This document shows, piece after piece, positions 45,838 to 56,868 of a DNA stretch of 64,000 bases. The notes under the pieces were generated by a model. The model was not told the origin of the DNA, ran no database searches, and saw only the letters and a list, made by a program, of their open reading frames with translations. Every line of letters starts with the position of its first letter. Position 1 is the stretch's first letter. This DNA is from Flavisphingopyxis soli. GTDB taxonomy: Bacteria > Pseudomonadota > Alphaproteobacteria > Sphingomonadales > Sphingomonadaceae. The stretch is taken from assembly GCF_007995095.1 (NCBI RefSeq), contig NZ_VOPY01000001.1, positions 1,203,001 to 1,267,000 on the forward strand, written 5' to 3'. The position numbers were made by a program, and so were the translations under genes.

Positions 45838-46026
45838 AAATCTCTTTGGATCGAGGAGGCCGACAGGGCGGTGGACAGGGATAAGAGGGCGCGCGGGGCG
45901 GGCGCAGCCGCAGTGCGGCGGCGGCTCGTGCCGACGGTCTGGCTGCGCGCTTACACGAAAGCTGCGCGTTTGGCTTGCGTTGTTTTTGTGCGGTGCAAGG
46001 CGACGAACATGGCTAGGGTGTCCGGC

Positions 46027-47169
46027 ATGACATTTGAACAGTTCGATATCGACGGCTTCCTGCGCGACACGTGGCAGCAAAAGCCGCTGCTGATCCGCAA
46101 TCCGTGGGGGGAGTGGCGCAATCCGATCGAACCCGACGAACTGGCGGGACTGGCGTGCGAGCCGGGGGTCGAGGCGCGACTGGTGACGTGCGCCGGCGGC
46201 GCCCGCGCGGCCGAACACGGCCCGTTCGATCCCGGACGCTTCGCCGCGCTCGATCAGGATCGCTGGACTTTGCTCGTCCAGGCGGTCGATCATCATGTCC
46301 CCGAAGTGGCCGCGCTGATCGAGCCGTTCCGCTTCATCCCCAACTGGCGGATCGACGACGTGATGGTCAGCGTTGCCGGCGACGGCGGCGGGGTTGGGCC
46401 GCATTTCGACCAGTATGACGTCTTCCTGGTCCAGGGGCTGGGGCAGCGTCGCTGGCGCGTCGGGCAACGCTGCGACGAAGCGAGCGCGCTACAGCCACAC
46501 GACGACCTGAGGCTGCTTGCCGAGTTCGAGGCGAGCGACGAATGGCTGCTCGAGCCGGGCGATATCCTCTATGTGCCGCCGGGGATTGCGCACGACGGTA
46601 TTGCGGTCGGCGACGATTGCATGACCTATTCGATCGGTTTTCGCGCACCGTCGCGCGCCGAGCTGATCGGGCACTGGGCCGACGACCTGCTCGCCGCGAT
46701 GAGCGACGATGATCGCTATGGCGATGCGGGTTTAAGGCGTCAGGCCAATCCGGGCGAGATTGCACCCGAGGCGATCGACCGGTTGCACGCGATGATTACC
46801 GAAACGATGGGCGATCGCGCGGCCTTTGCGCGCTGGTTCGGCGGTTATGCCAGCACGCCCAAATATCCCGACATCGACTGGTCACCCGACGAGGCACTGT
46901 CGGCGGACGATGTCGGCGAACGGTTGCGAGCAGGTGCGGCGCTGATCCGCAATCCGGCGAGCCGTTTTGCCTTTGTGCGGCAAGAGGACTGCGCGCTGAT
47001 GCTGTACGTCGACGGCGAAGAGTATCGGTGTGCGGGCGATGTTGCTGAGCTCGCCGAGGCTCTCTGTGCCGGCGACACGATCGACGGAACTAAGTTGGTT
47101 CAGTCCGACGCGGCGTGCGCACTCGTCGCGACCTTGGTCAATTGCGGCAGCCTGGCGTTCGACGACTAG
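46027..47169 (+). CDS. Cupin-fold (JmjC-type) 2-oxoglutarate oxygenase, ribosomal oxygenase-like
   Basis: 380 residues resembling YcfD/RoxA, which hydroxylates Arg81 of ribosomal protein L16. The Fe(II) facial triad is visible: HFDQYD provides His and Asp, and a distal His follows in VPPGIAHDGIAVGDD. FIPNWRIDDVMVSVAGDGGGVGPHFDQYDVFLVQG is the signature block. The C-terminal 130 residues would form the dimerisation and winged-helix part. Start 46027 is preferred; an ATG six codons upstream (46009) is possible. On the plus strand, divergent from the helicase gene 190 bp away. Function inferred from the family, not tested. Confidence 0.88.
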   Translation: MTFEQFDIDGFLRDTWQQKPLLIRNPWGEWRNPIEPDELAGLACEPGVEARLVTCAGGARAAEHGPFDPGRFAALDQDRWTLLVQAVDHHVPEVAALIEPFRFIPNWRIDDVMVSVAGDGGGVGPHFDQYDVFLVQGLGQRRWRVGQRCDEASALQPHDDLRLLAEFEASDEWLLEPGDILYVPPGIAHDGIAVGDDCMTYSIGFRAPSRAELIGHWADDLLAAMSDDDRYGDAGLRRQANPGEIAPEAIDRLHAMITETMGDRAAFARWFGGYASTPKYPDIDWSPDEALSADDVGERLRAGAALIRNPASRFAFVRQEDCALMLYVDGEEYRCAGDVAELAEALCAGDTIDGTKLVQSDAACALVATLVNCGSLAFDD

Positions 47170-47176
47170 GCGTGCG

Positions 47177-47725
47177 TCAGGCCGCGACCTCGCGCCATTT
47201 GCCCGGTTCGATACCGTCGAGCGTCCATTCACCAACGCTCCAGCGGACGAGGCGCAGCGTCGGGTAGCCGACCGCGGCGGTCATGCGGCGGACCTGGCGG
47301 TTCTTGCCTTCACGGATGGTGAGCTTGATCCAGCTGTCGGGGATCGCCTGGCGGACGCGGATCGGGGGATCGCGCGGCCACAGGTCGGGCGCATCGACCC
47401 GCTCGGCATCGGCGGGGAGGGTGAGGCCGTCGTTGAGGCGGATACCCTTGCGCAGTTGCGACAGTGCGGCGGCATCGGGTTCGCCCTCGACCTGGACAAG
47501 GTAGGTCTTGGGCATCTTGAATTTCGGGCTGGCGATGTGGGTGATGAGCTTGCCGTCGTCGGCGAGGAGCAGCAGGCCTTCGCTATCCCGATCGAGCCGA
47601 CCCGCGGGGTAGACGCCGGGCACCGCAATGAAATCGGACAAGGTCGGGCGCGGCGAGGTGGTCCCGCGATCGGTGAACTGCGACAGGACCCCGTAGGGTT
47701 TGTTGAACAGGATCAGCCGCGCCAT
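47177..47725 (-). CDS. rluE: RsuA-family 23S rRNA pseudouridine synthase (RluE-like)
   Basis: 182 residues. [19 protein letters not shown] lacks an S4 domain, as RluE does; the catalytic Asp is in [35 protein letters not shown] and [22 protein letters not shown] are typical. In E. coli RluE modifies U2457 of 23S rRNA; the assignment is from the short length and the lack of S4. It converges with the oxygenase gene; the 7 bp between the two stops leave no space for a terminator. Confidence 0.92.
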   Translation of the reverse strand: MARLILFNKPYGVLSQFTDRGTTSPRPTLSDFIAVPGVYPAGRLDRDSEGLLLLADDGKLITHIASPKFKMPKTYLVQVEGEPDAAALSQLRKGIRLNDGLTLPADAERVDAPDLWPRDPPIRVRQAIPDSWIKLTIREGKNRQVRRMTAAVGYPTLRLVRWSVGEWTLDGIEPGKWREVAA

Positions 47726-47791
47726 CGCTTATTCGTCCTTGCCTATGTGCCTCGTCGCGACGCGGTAGGCGCGGGGGGCCGATAAGCCAAT

Positions 47792-47823
47792 CCCCTGCCG
47801 CCACGAGCGCGCGGCGGCAGGGG
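47792..47823 (-). terminator. Predicted terminator of katG
   Basis: Stem CCCCTGCCGCC (47792-47802) pairs with GGCGGCAGGGG (47813-47823), 11 bp with a 10-base loop, immediately after the katG stop. On the minus strand it is followed by ATTGGCTTATC, T-rich but not a run of T, so it may be a weak intrinsic terminator or an mRNA-end stabiliser. Confidence 0.65.
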
Positions 47824-47829
47824 TGATCG

Positions 47830-50019
<2,190 letters not shown>

Positions 50020-50135
50020 CTAAATGCCGACCGCTGGTGCGGCCTGTTGCGGTTGGCAAGGAGACTAGGCGCTTTGGCTGATCGAGGGAAACCGACATAA
50101 CCGCACGGAGAGAGTTGTAAAATCGATCAGGCCAC

Positions 50136-50426
50136 GCGGCGAGCCGGAAGTTGGGGTAGTTCGCGATACGCCCCTTTCGAAAATCGCCCCGCAGCGCAGC
50201 GCAAGGCGATCGCGGTCGACGGCGCGATGCGAGCGGTGAAAGCGGCGGAAGAGGCGACAAGTTCATGGGGTTCACACCGTCCAGGGACAGCTTCACACTG
50301 TGACCCTGGCGCGGGCGCGGAGAGTGGGGCGTCGCGCCACGGCGACGGCTGATCGGGCCGATCGGGCGAGTCGGGTTCATGCGACGACCATGCGCCATTG
50401 CGATAATTGTAGGAAAGCGGTTTTTT
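50136..50426. repeat. Copy 2 of a 290-bp dispersed repeat
   Basis: Direct repeat of 39472-39763. The two TTCACAC sites are at 50271 and 50292, again 21 bp apart, with CCAGGG...CCCTGG around the second. Right end is GTAGGAAAGCGGTTTTTT, as in copy 1. Overall identity is not total: the outer left part and the third quarter differ more than the core. It sits on the promoter side of katG and at the left edge of the second A+T-richer segment. Confidence 0.85.
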
Positions 50427-50580
50427 GGGAGAGGTTAGCGCGAAGACTGGCGTCGGGTTTGCGCCAAAACCGGGTCATCGCGGAGGCTGTTCCAAATCGC
50501 CGTAAGCGGATCGTCCGCTATTCTCGACGCTGGCTAGACCGTAATGTCGGGAATTGGGTGGAAAGCGGACTCTTGGTAGC
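50427..50580. other. Gene-free stretch right of repeat copy 2
   Basis: With the repeat and the katG leader this makes 573 bases without a coding gene (50008-50580). I see no RNA gene, no clear terminator and no reading frame with family likeness. Composition drops in GC compared with katG. Confidence 0.35.
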
Positions 50581-50991
50581 TCAACGAGAAACTTCGTCCA
50601 TCTCGTATCTAAGAAAGCTGGCATCACATTTTGTGCACGATGATGGAAGCGGCAAATTCACGCCGCCATAGTCCTTTCCCCAGAAACGGGTCCAGAACCT
50701 CTGGTCGATCCTTAGCTTTTCTTCGGCTTCATAGTCAGAAAACGCAGGCCAACCGCAGTTGTAGCATTTGGTGGTGAATACCCAGGCACTTGGTATAAAA
50801 ACCAATAGACCGATAGCTGAAGGCCAAAAATAGCCAAACGGCCAACCAACAAAGCATGCCAGAAAAAATAGGACGGATGCGGCTGCCGCTACCCACTGCC
50901 AGCGCCGCGCGTTTTGAAGCCTTCTTGGGACGCGGCAGTGCTTTTCTCGCAATCCGAAACTCCCTGTCGGTAGAATGACCGAACTCAGCAC
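50581..50991 (-). CDS. Small membrane protein with two CxxC pairs, unknown function
   Basis: 136 residues. Two adjacent hydrophobic segments (about residues 33-75: VAAAASVLFFLACFVGW, then SAIGLLVFIPSAWVF) are followed by CYNCGWPAFSDYE and, about 45 residues later, CTKCDASFLRYEM, which together could bind one zinc as a split ribbon on the cytoplasmic side. I do not recognise the family. Composition is atypical for the window. Start is not certain; the next ATG/GTG in frame would shorten it by some 35 residues. Lies between repeat copy 2 and the second M23 gene, divergent from it. Confidence 0.6.
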   Translation of the reverse strand: MLSSVILPTGSFGLREKHCRVPRRLQNARRWQWVAAAASVLFFLACFVGWPFGYFWPSAIGLLVFIPSAWVFTTKCYNCGWPAFSDYEAEEKLRIDQRFWTRFWGKDYGGVNLPLPSSCTKCDASFLRYEMDEVSR

Positions 50992-51171
50992 TTCTAACTT
51001 TGGAATGGAACGTCCGCAATTGGGTCGTTAGCCGCCTGACTGGTCCCGGCGATGCGACCGCACCTCGCCACCGACCGGAATGGGGTAAAAATAGCTGCGT
51101 CTATGGGGTACAAGTTGTGATCATACTGAGAGCGCCGGCGCGAATGCGGCGGTAATAACGGAGTGGACGAG

Positions 51172-52146
51172 ATGATCGCAATGGTATCGCTACTCCAGAT
51201 CGTCCTGCCTCTGGTGCTGCTTGTCTGGGTGGTCCTGCCTTCGGACAGCTTCGGAGGCTTCCTGTTGAAAACAAGCGGCGTCGGCGCCCTGTTGCTGGCT
51301 CTCGCCCTTGTTGCCCAATGGGCCGTGATCCCATGGTGGCTACCACGGTTCTATGGACTGCTATGGGTGGGCGCGATCGCCTATCATTTTATGCGTAGGC
51401 GGCTGCGGTATGACAAAGTGCTCCCATCTGGTCGGTGGCGCTGGACTGAAGCAGCCGTTGGCGCAGTCTTGCTTGCGGTGGGGCTATGGTTCGCGACCGC
51501 TGCGATAATGGGGCGCACGCCGCCGCCATCCAGGACTATCGATATCGCCAATCCGTTCGGACCCGGCAGCTATCTGGTCGGAAGCGGTGGCGGGCGCGAG
51601 ATCGTGAACGCGCACATGCGAACGCTCGACACGTCGGTGCCTCGCTACCGTTCGTGGCGGGGTCAGTCATATGCGCTCGATTTCTTCGGGGTCAACGCAC
51701 TCGGTACTCGTGCACGCGGCCTCAGCCCGAAGGATCCTGCTGCCTACGCAATTTTCGGTGCTGCTTTGCACGCCCCGTGTGCCGGTATGGTGGTGGCCGC
51801 CGAAAGCAGTCGTCCCGATTTTCAAGTTCCACAGCAGGACACGGTGAACCGTCTGGGCAACCACGTTATCCTAGACTGCGGGGATGCTCAGATCGTCTTT
51901 GCGCACATGCAGCAGGGCAGTATCGTGGTCGATCCGGGTGAGCGTGTTGCACTGGGCCAGAGGCTGGGATCAGTCGGCAATTCGGGCGCCAGCACCGAAC
52001 CACATCTGCACATTCATGTGCAGCGCGCCCCCGCATCCGATGCGCCGCCGATCTCTGGCGAACCATTGCCCCTGAGGATCGATGGCGAGTTCCTGGTCAG
52101 GGGCGACCGACTGAAAGGACGGGACTGGAAGAAGGAGATCCCATGA
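51172..52146 (+). CDS. Membrane-anchored M23-type metallopeptidase-like protein
   Basis: 324 residues from the ATG at 51172 (GGAG eight bases upstream; a GTG three codons earlier is possible). Four hydrophobic segments fill the first 120 residues, then a periplasmic M23 domain: QSYALDFFG, FAHMQQGSIVVDPGERVALGQRLGSVGNSGAS, EPHLHIHV. The first zinc His of HxxxD is Ser here. Same class as the exported protein at 40043-41218 (shared NSGxSxxPHLHIHV and GSIVV), but with a membrane anchor in place of the Ig-like half. Could act on peptidoglycan or be an inactive regulator. The 132-residue membrane protein follows after 70 bp. Confidence 0.85.
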   Translation: MIAMVSLLQIVLPLVLLVWVVLPSDSFGGFLLKTSGVGALLLALALVAQWAVIPWWLPRFYGLLWVGAIAYHFMRRRLRYDKVLPSGRWRWTEAAVGAVLLAVGLWFATAAIMGRTPPPSRTIDIANPFGPGSYLVGSGGGREIVNAHMRTLDTSVPRYRSWRGQSYALDFFGVNALGTRARGLSPKDPAAYAIFGAALHAPCAGMVVAAESSRPDFQVPQQDTVNRLGNHVILDCGDAQIVFAHMQQGSIVVDPGERVALGQRLGSVGNSGASTEPHLHIHVQRAPASDAPPISGEPLPLRIDGEFLVRGDRLKGRDWKKEIP

Positions 52147-52216
52147 ACGGCACCATCATTTGCGGCGGATATATAATGGCAGGGTATGACAAGCCGAAGC
52201 GTGCGGAACCTCACGC

Positions 52217-52615
52217 GTGAGATCGCCGATACTAGTCGCCGGTGGCACGTATTTCCTGATCGTTTTCGTTGCAGGCTTCCTAATGGGAATACTGCGGGTC
52301 TTGGTGGTTGTACCCCAGGTAGGGGAGGTTGCAGCGGTCGTCCTGGAAGTGCCGATCATGCTCGTAATCGCGTGGTTCGCCTGCGACTGGGTTCTCAAGA
52401 AAGTCCCCGTGCCGCGTAGGAATTTAGACAGGGTGGTCGTGGGCGCGTTTGCGCTCGGCCTGCTGCTCACAGCAGAAGCGGTGTTATCGATAGGTCTAAC
52501 GGGCATTTCCTTGCAGGAGCACTTCCGCAGTTACTCTCGGGCAGGTCCGCTCATAGGCCTCGCGGCTCAGCTCCTCTTCGCTTCTTTCCCACTTATCCGG
52601 GCGCAATCCTCCTAG
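52217..52615 (+). CDS. Small four-helix membrane protein, unknown function
   Basis: 132 residues from a GTG at 52217. Four hydrophobic segments: VAGGTYFLIVFVAGFLMGIL, VAAVVLEVPIMLVIAWFAC, VVGAFALGLLLTAEAVLSI and PLIGLAAQLLFASFPLI. It resembles a family of small sphingomonad membrane proteins (AGFxxGxxRVLxxVP) that I recall but cannot name. No recognised catalytic motif. No good ribosome site precedes the GTG, so translation may depend on the upstream M23 gene. It converges with the UvrD gene 61 bp away. Confidence 0.6.
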   Translation: MRSPILVAGGTYFLIVFVAGFLMGILRVLVVVPQVGEVAAVVLEVPIMLVIAWFACDWVLKKVPVPRRNLDRVVVGAFALGLLLTAEAVLSIGLTGISLQEHFRSYSRAGPLIGLAAQLLFASFPLIRAQSS

Positions 52616-52676
52616 CGGCATACATTTGTCGTCATACACCGAGTAGAAGGGCAGCTAACGGCCTTAGTTCAGCCTC

Positions 52677-55091
52677 TCACCCCACCTTTACAAAGCTATC
52701 CATCACCCGTTTCCGCCCGGCGTGTTCAAAGTCGATTTCGAGCTTGTTGCCTTCGATCTCGACGATGGCGCCGTAGCCGAATTTCTCGTGGAAGACGCGT
52801 TGGCCTAGCGCGACGTCGCTGCGGCCCTTGTTGCCGAGGCTGACGGCGCTGCCGCGGTTTTCCTTCGGCGCGTAGAGGCCGCCGGTGCGGGCGCGGTCGG
52901 GGCGGCCGGGGCGGCGGTCTGCGGCCGAGGTGAGGCCGGGGGTGAAGAGGGCGTTGCGTCCGGAACCGCCCCTCTCCGCTGCGCCTAATTCGCTGCGCTC
53001 ATAAGGCTCGCTGCCTCTCCCCTGAAGGGGAGAGGGTTTGTTGGTCGCGCGTTGCCAGCCGGGGCCTCGGCCGGTGCCGCTGCCGACATGCGCGAAGGGA
53101 TCGCCGGTGGCGCTCCAGTTGGCGCGCCACATCGACGGGCCGCCGCCCATCGTCGATTCCTCCTCGATATGGTCGGCGGGCAGCTCGCCGACGAAGCGGC
53201 TGGGGATGCTGCTGGTCCACTGGCCGTAGATGCGGCGGTTGGCGGCGTGGAGGATGGTGCACTGTTCGCGCGCGCGGGTGATCGCGACATAGGCGAGGCG
53301 GCGTTCCTCCTCGAGGCTGGCGTTGCCGCCTTCGTCGAGCGCGCGTTGCGAGGGGAAGACGCCCTCTTCCCAGCCGACGAGAAAGACGTGGTGGTATTCG
53401 AGCCCCTTGGCGGCGTGGATCGTCATGATCGTGACCTTGGCCGCGTCGTCGCGCGCGTCGTTGTCCATGACGAGCGAGACGTGTTCGAGGAATGCCTCGA
53501 GCGTCTCATACTCCTCCATCGCGCGGGCGAGTTCGGAGAGGTTTTCGAGCCGGCCCGCGGCTTCGGCGGTGCGATCGGCCTGGAGCATGGCGGTATAGCC
53601 GCTCTCGTCGAGGACGAGGCGCGTGAGTTCCGCATGGTTCAAATCGTTGGTGCGGTCGCGCCAGCGGGCGATGTCGGCGACGAAGCGGCCGAGCGACTTG
53701 CGTGCCTGGGGCGTCAGCTCGTCGCTGTCGAGCAGGCGCGCGGCGGCGTGGAGCAGCGAGATATTCTCGGCGCGGGCGTAGGCATGGATGCGCCCGACCG
53801 CCTTGTCGCCGAGGCCGCGCTTGGGCGTGTTGACGATGCGGTCGAAGGCGAGGTCGTCGGCGGGCTGGTTGATCAGCCGCAGGTACGCGATCGCGTCGCG
53901 GATCTCGGCGCGTTCATAGAAGCGGAAGCCGCCGACGATGCGATAGGGCAGGCCGATCTGGATGAAGCGGTCCTCGAACTCGCGCGTCTGGAACTGGGCG
54001 CGCACGAGGATCGCGACGGTGTCGAGGCTGACGGGGGCGTTGCCTTTCGTGCCGCGCTGGAGGTCCTCGATCAGCTCGCCGACGCGGCGCGCTTCCTCGG
54101 GCCCGTCCCAGACGCCCATGACGCGGACCTTCTCGCCCGCGTCGAGCTCGGTCCACAGCGTCTTGCCGAGGCGGCCGCCATTGTGCGCGATGACGCCCGA
54201 GGCGGCGCCGAGGATGTGCGGGGTGCTGCGATAGTTCTGTTCGAGCTTGACGATCTTGGCGCCGGGAAAGTCGCGTTCGAAGCGCAGGATATTTTCGACC
54301 TGCGCGCCGCGCCACGAATAGATCGACTGATCGTCGTCGCCGACACAGGCGATATTGCGGTGCTTTTGCGCGAGCAGGCGCAGCCAAAGATACTGGACCG
54401 AGTTGGTGTCCTGGTACTCGTCGACGAGGATGTACTTGAACTTCGCCTGGTAGGATTCGAGCACCTCGCGGTGCGTCTTCAAAATGACGAGTGGGTGGAG
54501 CAGCAGGTCGCCGAAATCGCACGCGTTGATCGTTTTGAGGCGTGCCTGGTAAGCGGCGTAGAGCTGCTGGCCCTTGCCGTCGGCGTACGCTTCGCTGTCG
54601 CCCGCGCCGAGTTCGGTCGGAGTAAGCCCCGCGTTTTTCCAGCGGTCGATGAGACCGGCGAGGAGGCGCGCGGGATAGCGTTTCTCGTCGATTTCCTCGG
54701 CGGCGATGAGCTGTTTCAGGAGGCGCAGCTGGTCGTCGGTGTCGATGATCGTGAAGTTCGACTGCAGCCCGACAAGCTCTGCATGACGGCGCAGCATCTT
54801 GGCACCGATCGAGTGGAAGGTGCCGAGCCACGGCATCCCCTCGACCGCGTCGCCGACCATCCGGCCGACGCGTTCGCGCATTTCGCGCGCGGCCTTGTTG
54901 GTGAAGGTGACCGAGAGGATCTCGCTCGGCCAGGCGAGGCGGCTGAACAGGATATGAGCCAGCCGCGCGGTGAGCGCGGCGGTCTTGCCCGTGCCCGCGC
55001 CGGCGAGGACGAGGACGGGGCCTTCGGTCGTCGTCACTGCCTCGCGTTGCGGCGCGTTGAGCGCGGCGAGATAGGGCGGGTCGGCGGGCAT
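52677..55091 (-). CDS. uvrD: UvrD/PcrA-type DNA helicase
   Basis: 804 residues. 3'-5' helicase for nucleotide excision and mismatch repair and for replication-fork clearance. Motifs: Walker A VLVLAGAGTGKTAALTARLA, TFTNKAAREMRERV, GTFHSIGAKMLRRH, DEYQDTNSVQYLW, GDDDQSIYSWRGA, QNYRSTPHIL, TIHAAKGLEYHHVF. The C-terminal 85 residues (ALGQRVFHEKFGYGAIVEIEGN) form the Tudor-like domain seen in PcrA. The start at 55091 matches family N-termini; the frame is open further upstream. Odd: residues about 686-708 are translated from a palindromic repeat (52968-53036), within the linker before the C-terminal domain. Confidence 0.95.
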   Translation of the reverse strand: MPADPPYLAALNAPQREAVTTTEGPVLVLAGAGTGKTAALTARLAHILFSRLAWPSEILSVTFTNKAAREMRERVGRMVGDAVEGMPWLGTFHSIGAKMLRRHAELVGLQSNFTIIDTDDQLRLLKQLIAAEEIDEKRYPARLLAGLIDRWKNAGLTPTELGAGDSEAYADGKGQQLYAAYQARLKTINACDFGDLLLHPLVILKTHREVLESYQAKFKYILVDEYQDTNSVQYLWLRLLAQKHRNIACVGDDDQSIYSWRGAQVENILRFERDFPGAKIVKLEQNYRSTPHILGAASGVIAHNGGRLGKTLWTELDAGEKVRVMGVWDGPEEARRVGELIEDLQRGTKGNAPVSLDTVAILVRAQFQTREFEDRFIQIGLPYRIVGGFRFYERAEIRDAIAYLRLINQPADDLAFDRIVNTPKRGLGDKAVGRIHAYARAENISLLHAAARLLDSDELTPQARKSLGRFVADIARWRDRTNDLNHAELTRLVLDESGYTAMLQADRTAEAAGRLENLSELARAMEEYETLEAFLEHVSLVMDNDARDDAAKVTIMTIHAAKGLEYHHVFLVGWEEGVFPSQRALDEGGNASLEEERRLAYVAITRAREQCTILHAANRRIYGQWTSSIPSRFVGELPADHIEEESTMGGGPSMWRANWSATGDPFAHVGSGTGRGPGWQRATNKPSPLQGRGSEPYERSELGAAERGGSGRNALFTPGLTSAADRRPGRPDRARTGGLYAPKENRGSAVSLGNKGRSDVALGQRVFHEKFGYGAIVEIEGNKLEIDFEHAGRKRVMDSFVKVG
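52968..53036. repeat. Palindromic element translated within uvrD
   Basis: On the minus strand it reads CCCTCTCCCCTTCAGGGGAG and ends GCAGCGGAGAGGGG, the same ends as the element at 63567-63632. It contributes about 23 in-frame residues (PSPLQGRGSEPYERSELGAA..) to the protein and lies in a low-complexity linker, so it is probably tolerated. Related elements are common in alphaproteobacterial intergenic DNA. Confidence 0.7.
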
Positions 55092-55206
55092 GTTGGCGGG
55101 CGTGTTCACAAGCGAACAGGTAGGGAACGCGAAGCGCGCTGGCAACCTTCGCCAGCGAGGTATATTGTCATTTGAGGGATGATCGGGGAGCATGAGGAGA
55201 CGCATC

Positions 55207-55599
55207 ATGACGCGCAGAGTTCTGTCGCTGGCCGCCGCGGCGGGGATCGTCCTGGCGGCGCTACCCGCGAGTGCCCAGCAAGCCGTCGATGTCCGCGTGA
55301 CGCTGTCGAATTTCGGCTTTGCTCCCGAGCAGGTCCGCGTGCCCGCGCGCCAGAAGGTGACGCTGACGCTCGTCAACAGCGCCAAGGGCGGGCATAATTT
55401 CGCCGCCCGCGACTTCTTTCGCGCGGCGCGCGTCGATCCCGCCGATGCTGCCAAGATCGACAACGGTACGGTCGAAGTGCCGGGCCACGGCAGCGTGACG
55501 ATCGCACTGACGATCGACCAGCCGGGCCGCTACACGCTCAAATGTTCGCACTTTCTCCACGCGACGTTCGGGATGACGGGCGCGATCGTCGTAGAATAG
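55207..55599 (+). CDS. Exported cupredoxin-type copper protein
   Basis: 130 residues with a signal peptide (RVLSLAAAAGIVLAALPASA). Mature domain starts VDVRVTLSNFGFAPEQVRVPARQKVTLTLVN; copper ligands are His in GGHNFAARDFF and Cys, His and Met in CSHFLHATFGMTG, in the order and spacing of plastocyanin/azurin-like type 1 sites. It should act as a small periplasmic electron carrier or copper-binding protein. Start 55207 is preferred because AGGAG lies seven bases upstream; an ATG 15 bases earlier overlaps that site. Divergent from uvrD. Confidence 0.9.
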   Translation: MTRRVLSLAAAAGIVLAALPASAQQAVDVRVTLSNFGFAPEQVRVPARQKVTLTLVNSAKGGHNFAARDFFRAARVDPADAAKIDNGTVEVPGHGSVTIALTIDQPGRYTLKCSHFLHATFGMTGAIVVE

Positions 55600-55700
55600 G
55601 CGCGCTTCGTCGCACCGGTTTGTCGGTTCACCTCGCAAATGGAACCGCCCAAGTCAGTGGTTCGTTGGGTCGGGGTAACAAATCGGCAAGGAGAATTGCG

Positions 55701-56237
55701 ATGAAACATCTGATGATAGCCGCTGCCATGATGTGTACACCTGCCGCGTTGATCGCGCAGGACATGGGCGACATGGACATGCACGACGAAACGATCGTCA
55801 TGACCCCCGAGCAACAGGCGCTGTACGATGCCTGGCCGGCCGAGCGCCAGAGCGCGTTCGATGGCTGGCCCAACGATTACCGTGTCTATTACTGGACGCT
55901 CCAGCCCGATCAGCAGAACGCCTATTGGGTGCTGACCAACGATCAGCGGATGAAGGTCGCGGCGATGCCCGACGCCCAGCGCGCCGCAGTCTGGAACCAG
56001 ATCATGGCGCAGTACAAGGCGAATGCCGCCAACACCGGCAAGCGCGTCGAACACCCCGGCATGGCCGGGATGACTCCAGCGGGCAATCCGGCGAGCAGCG
56101 AAGGCCACGCGATGGCCGGACCGATGACATCGACCACCGCGCCCGCGCCCGCGACTTTGCCGTATTGCAGTGCGTCGGTGACCGACAACTGCATGCAGAA
56201 GAACGAAGCGCCGCGCGGGTACAAGCCGACCAAATAA
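55701..56237 (+). CDS. Exported protein of unknown function rich in Met, Gln and Ala
   Basis: 178 residues with a signal peptide (MKHLMIAAAMMCTPAALIAQ) and a good ribosome site, AAGGAG, eight bases upstream. The mature protein has an acidic start rich in Met and Asp (DMGDMDMHDE), a central stretch with TPEQQALYDAWPAERQSAFDGW, and a Pro/Ala-rich C-terminus (TSTTAPAPATLPYCS) with two cysteines. The Met/His content in the first segment recalls metal binding and it follows a copper protein, but that is only suggestive. I do not recognise the family. Confidence 0.7.
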   Translation: MKHLMIAAAMMCTPAALIAQDMGDMDMHDETIVMTPEQQALYDAWPAERQSAFDGWPNDYRVYYWTLQPDQQNAYWVLTNDQRMKVAAMPDAQRAAVWNQIMAQYKANAANTGKRVEHPGMAGMTPAGNPASSEGHAMAGPMTSTTAPAPATLPYCSASVTDNCMQKNEAPRGYKPTK

Positions 56238-56325
56238 GGCCGACCGCCCCGTCGCCAGCGATGACCAAACGACGCGATCGGAGACCAGGGTTTCCGGTCG
56301 CGTTGTCGTTTGCGTTGGGTGGCGG

Positions 56326-56868
56326 TCAGGCGCTGCGCAAGAGGTGCAAGCGCGCGCGGCCGACATCGCGGACCGCATCGATCGTGAAACCGGCGACATC
56401 GATCGTCTCGCTGCGCGCGGTCTCGACCGCGATCCAGCTTGCCGGGCCGAACCAGCCGAAGCGCGACAGGCGGTCGAGCGCGACTGCGCCCGCGCCGGTC
56501 GTATAGGGCGGGTCCATCATGACGAGATCGAGCGGCTGCGGCTGCGCGGGCAGCGCGAGGACCGACTGGCGCACGACACGCGAGCGCGGACCTGCGCCCA
56601 GCTTGATAATGTTGCGGTCGAGCGCGGCGAGCGCGTCGCGATCCTGTTCGACGAACTGGCACGAGGCGGCGCCGCGCGACAGCGCCTCGAGCCCGAGCGC
56701 GCCCGATCCGGCGAACAGATCGGCCACCGCGAGGCCGTCGAAGCTGCCGAGCCGGCTGACCAGCATCGAGAACAGTGTTTCGCGTGTGCGGTCGGCGCTG
56801 GGACGCGTGGTATCCCCTTTTGGCGCGACGATTGCGCGCCCGCGCCAGTCACCCGAGATGATCCTCAT
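56326..56868 (-). CDS. rsmD: 16S rRNA (guanine-N2)-methyltransferase RsmD
   Basis: 180 residues; methylates G966 of 16S rRNA on the assembling small subunit. The start MRIISGDWRGRAIVAPKG, the SAM-binding VADLFAGSGALGLEALSRGA and the catalytic MDPPY (the D/N-PP-Y motif) are all present; TRPSADRTRETLFSML is diagnostic for the family. Start 56868 overlaps the rluB stop by four bases (ATGA), so the two rRNA-modifying enzymes are translationally coupled in the order rluB-rsmD. Confidence 0.95.
   Translation of the reverse strand: MRIISGDWRGRAIVAPKGDTTRPSADRTRETLFSMLVSRLGSFDGLAVADLFAGSGALGLEALSRGAASCQFVEQDRDALAALDRNIIKLGAGPRSRVVRQSVLALPAQPQPLDLVMMDPPYTTGAGAVALDRLSRFGWFGPASWIAVETARSETIDVAGFTIDAVRDVGRARLHLLRSA

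Noticed and set aside
43723-46026. Very long plus-strand open frame running into the oxygenase gene
   Set aside because: It is antisense to the DEAD-box helicase, whose motifs are complete. In GC-rich DNA the opposite frame often lacks stops; only the part from 46027 has family resemblance.
53052-55175. 707-codon open frame opposite uvrD
   Set aside because: UvrD motifs are complete on the other strand. The frame is a composition artefact.
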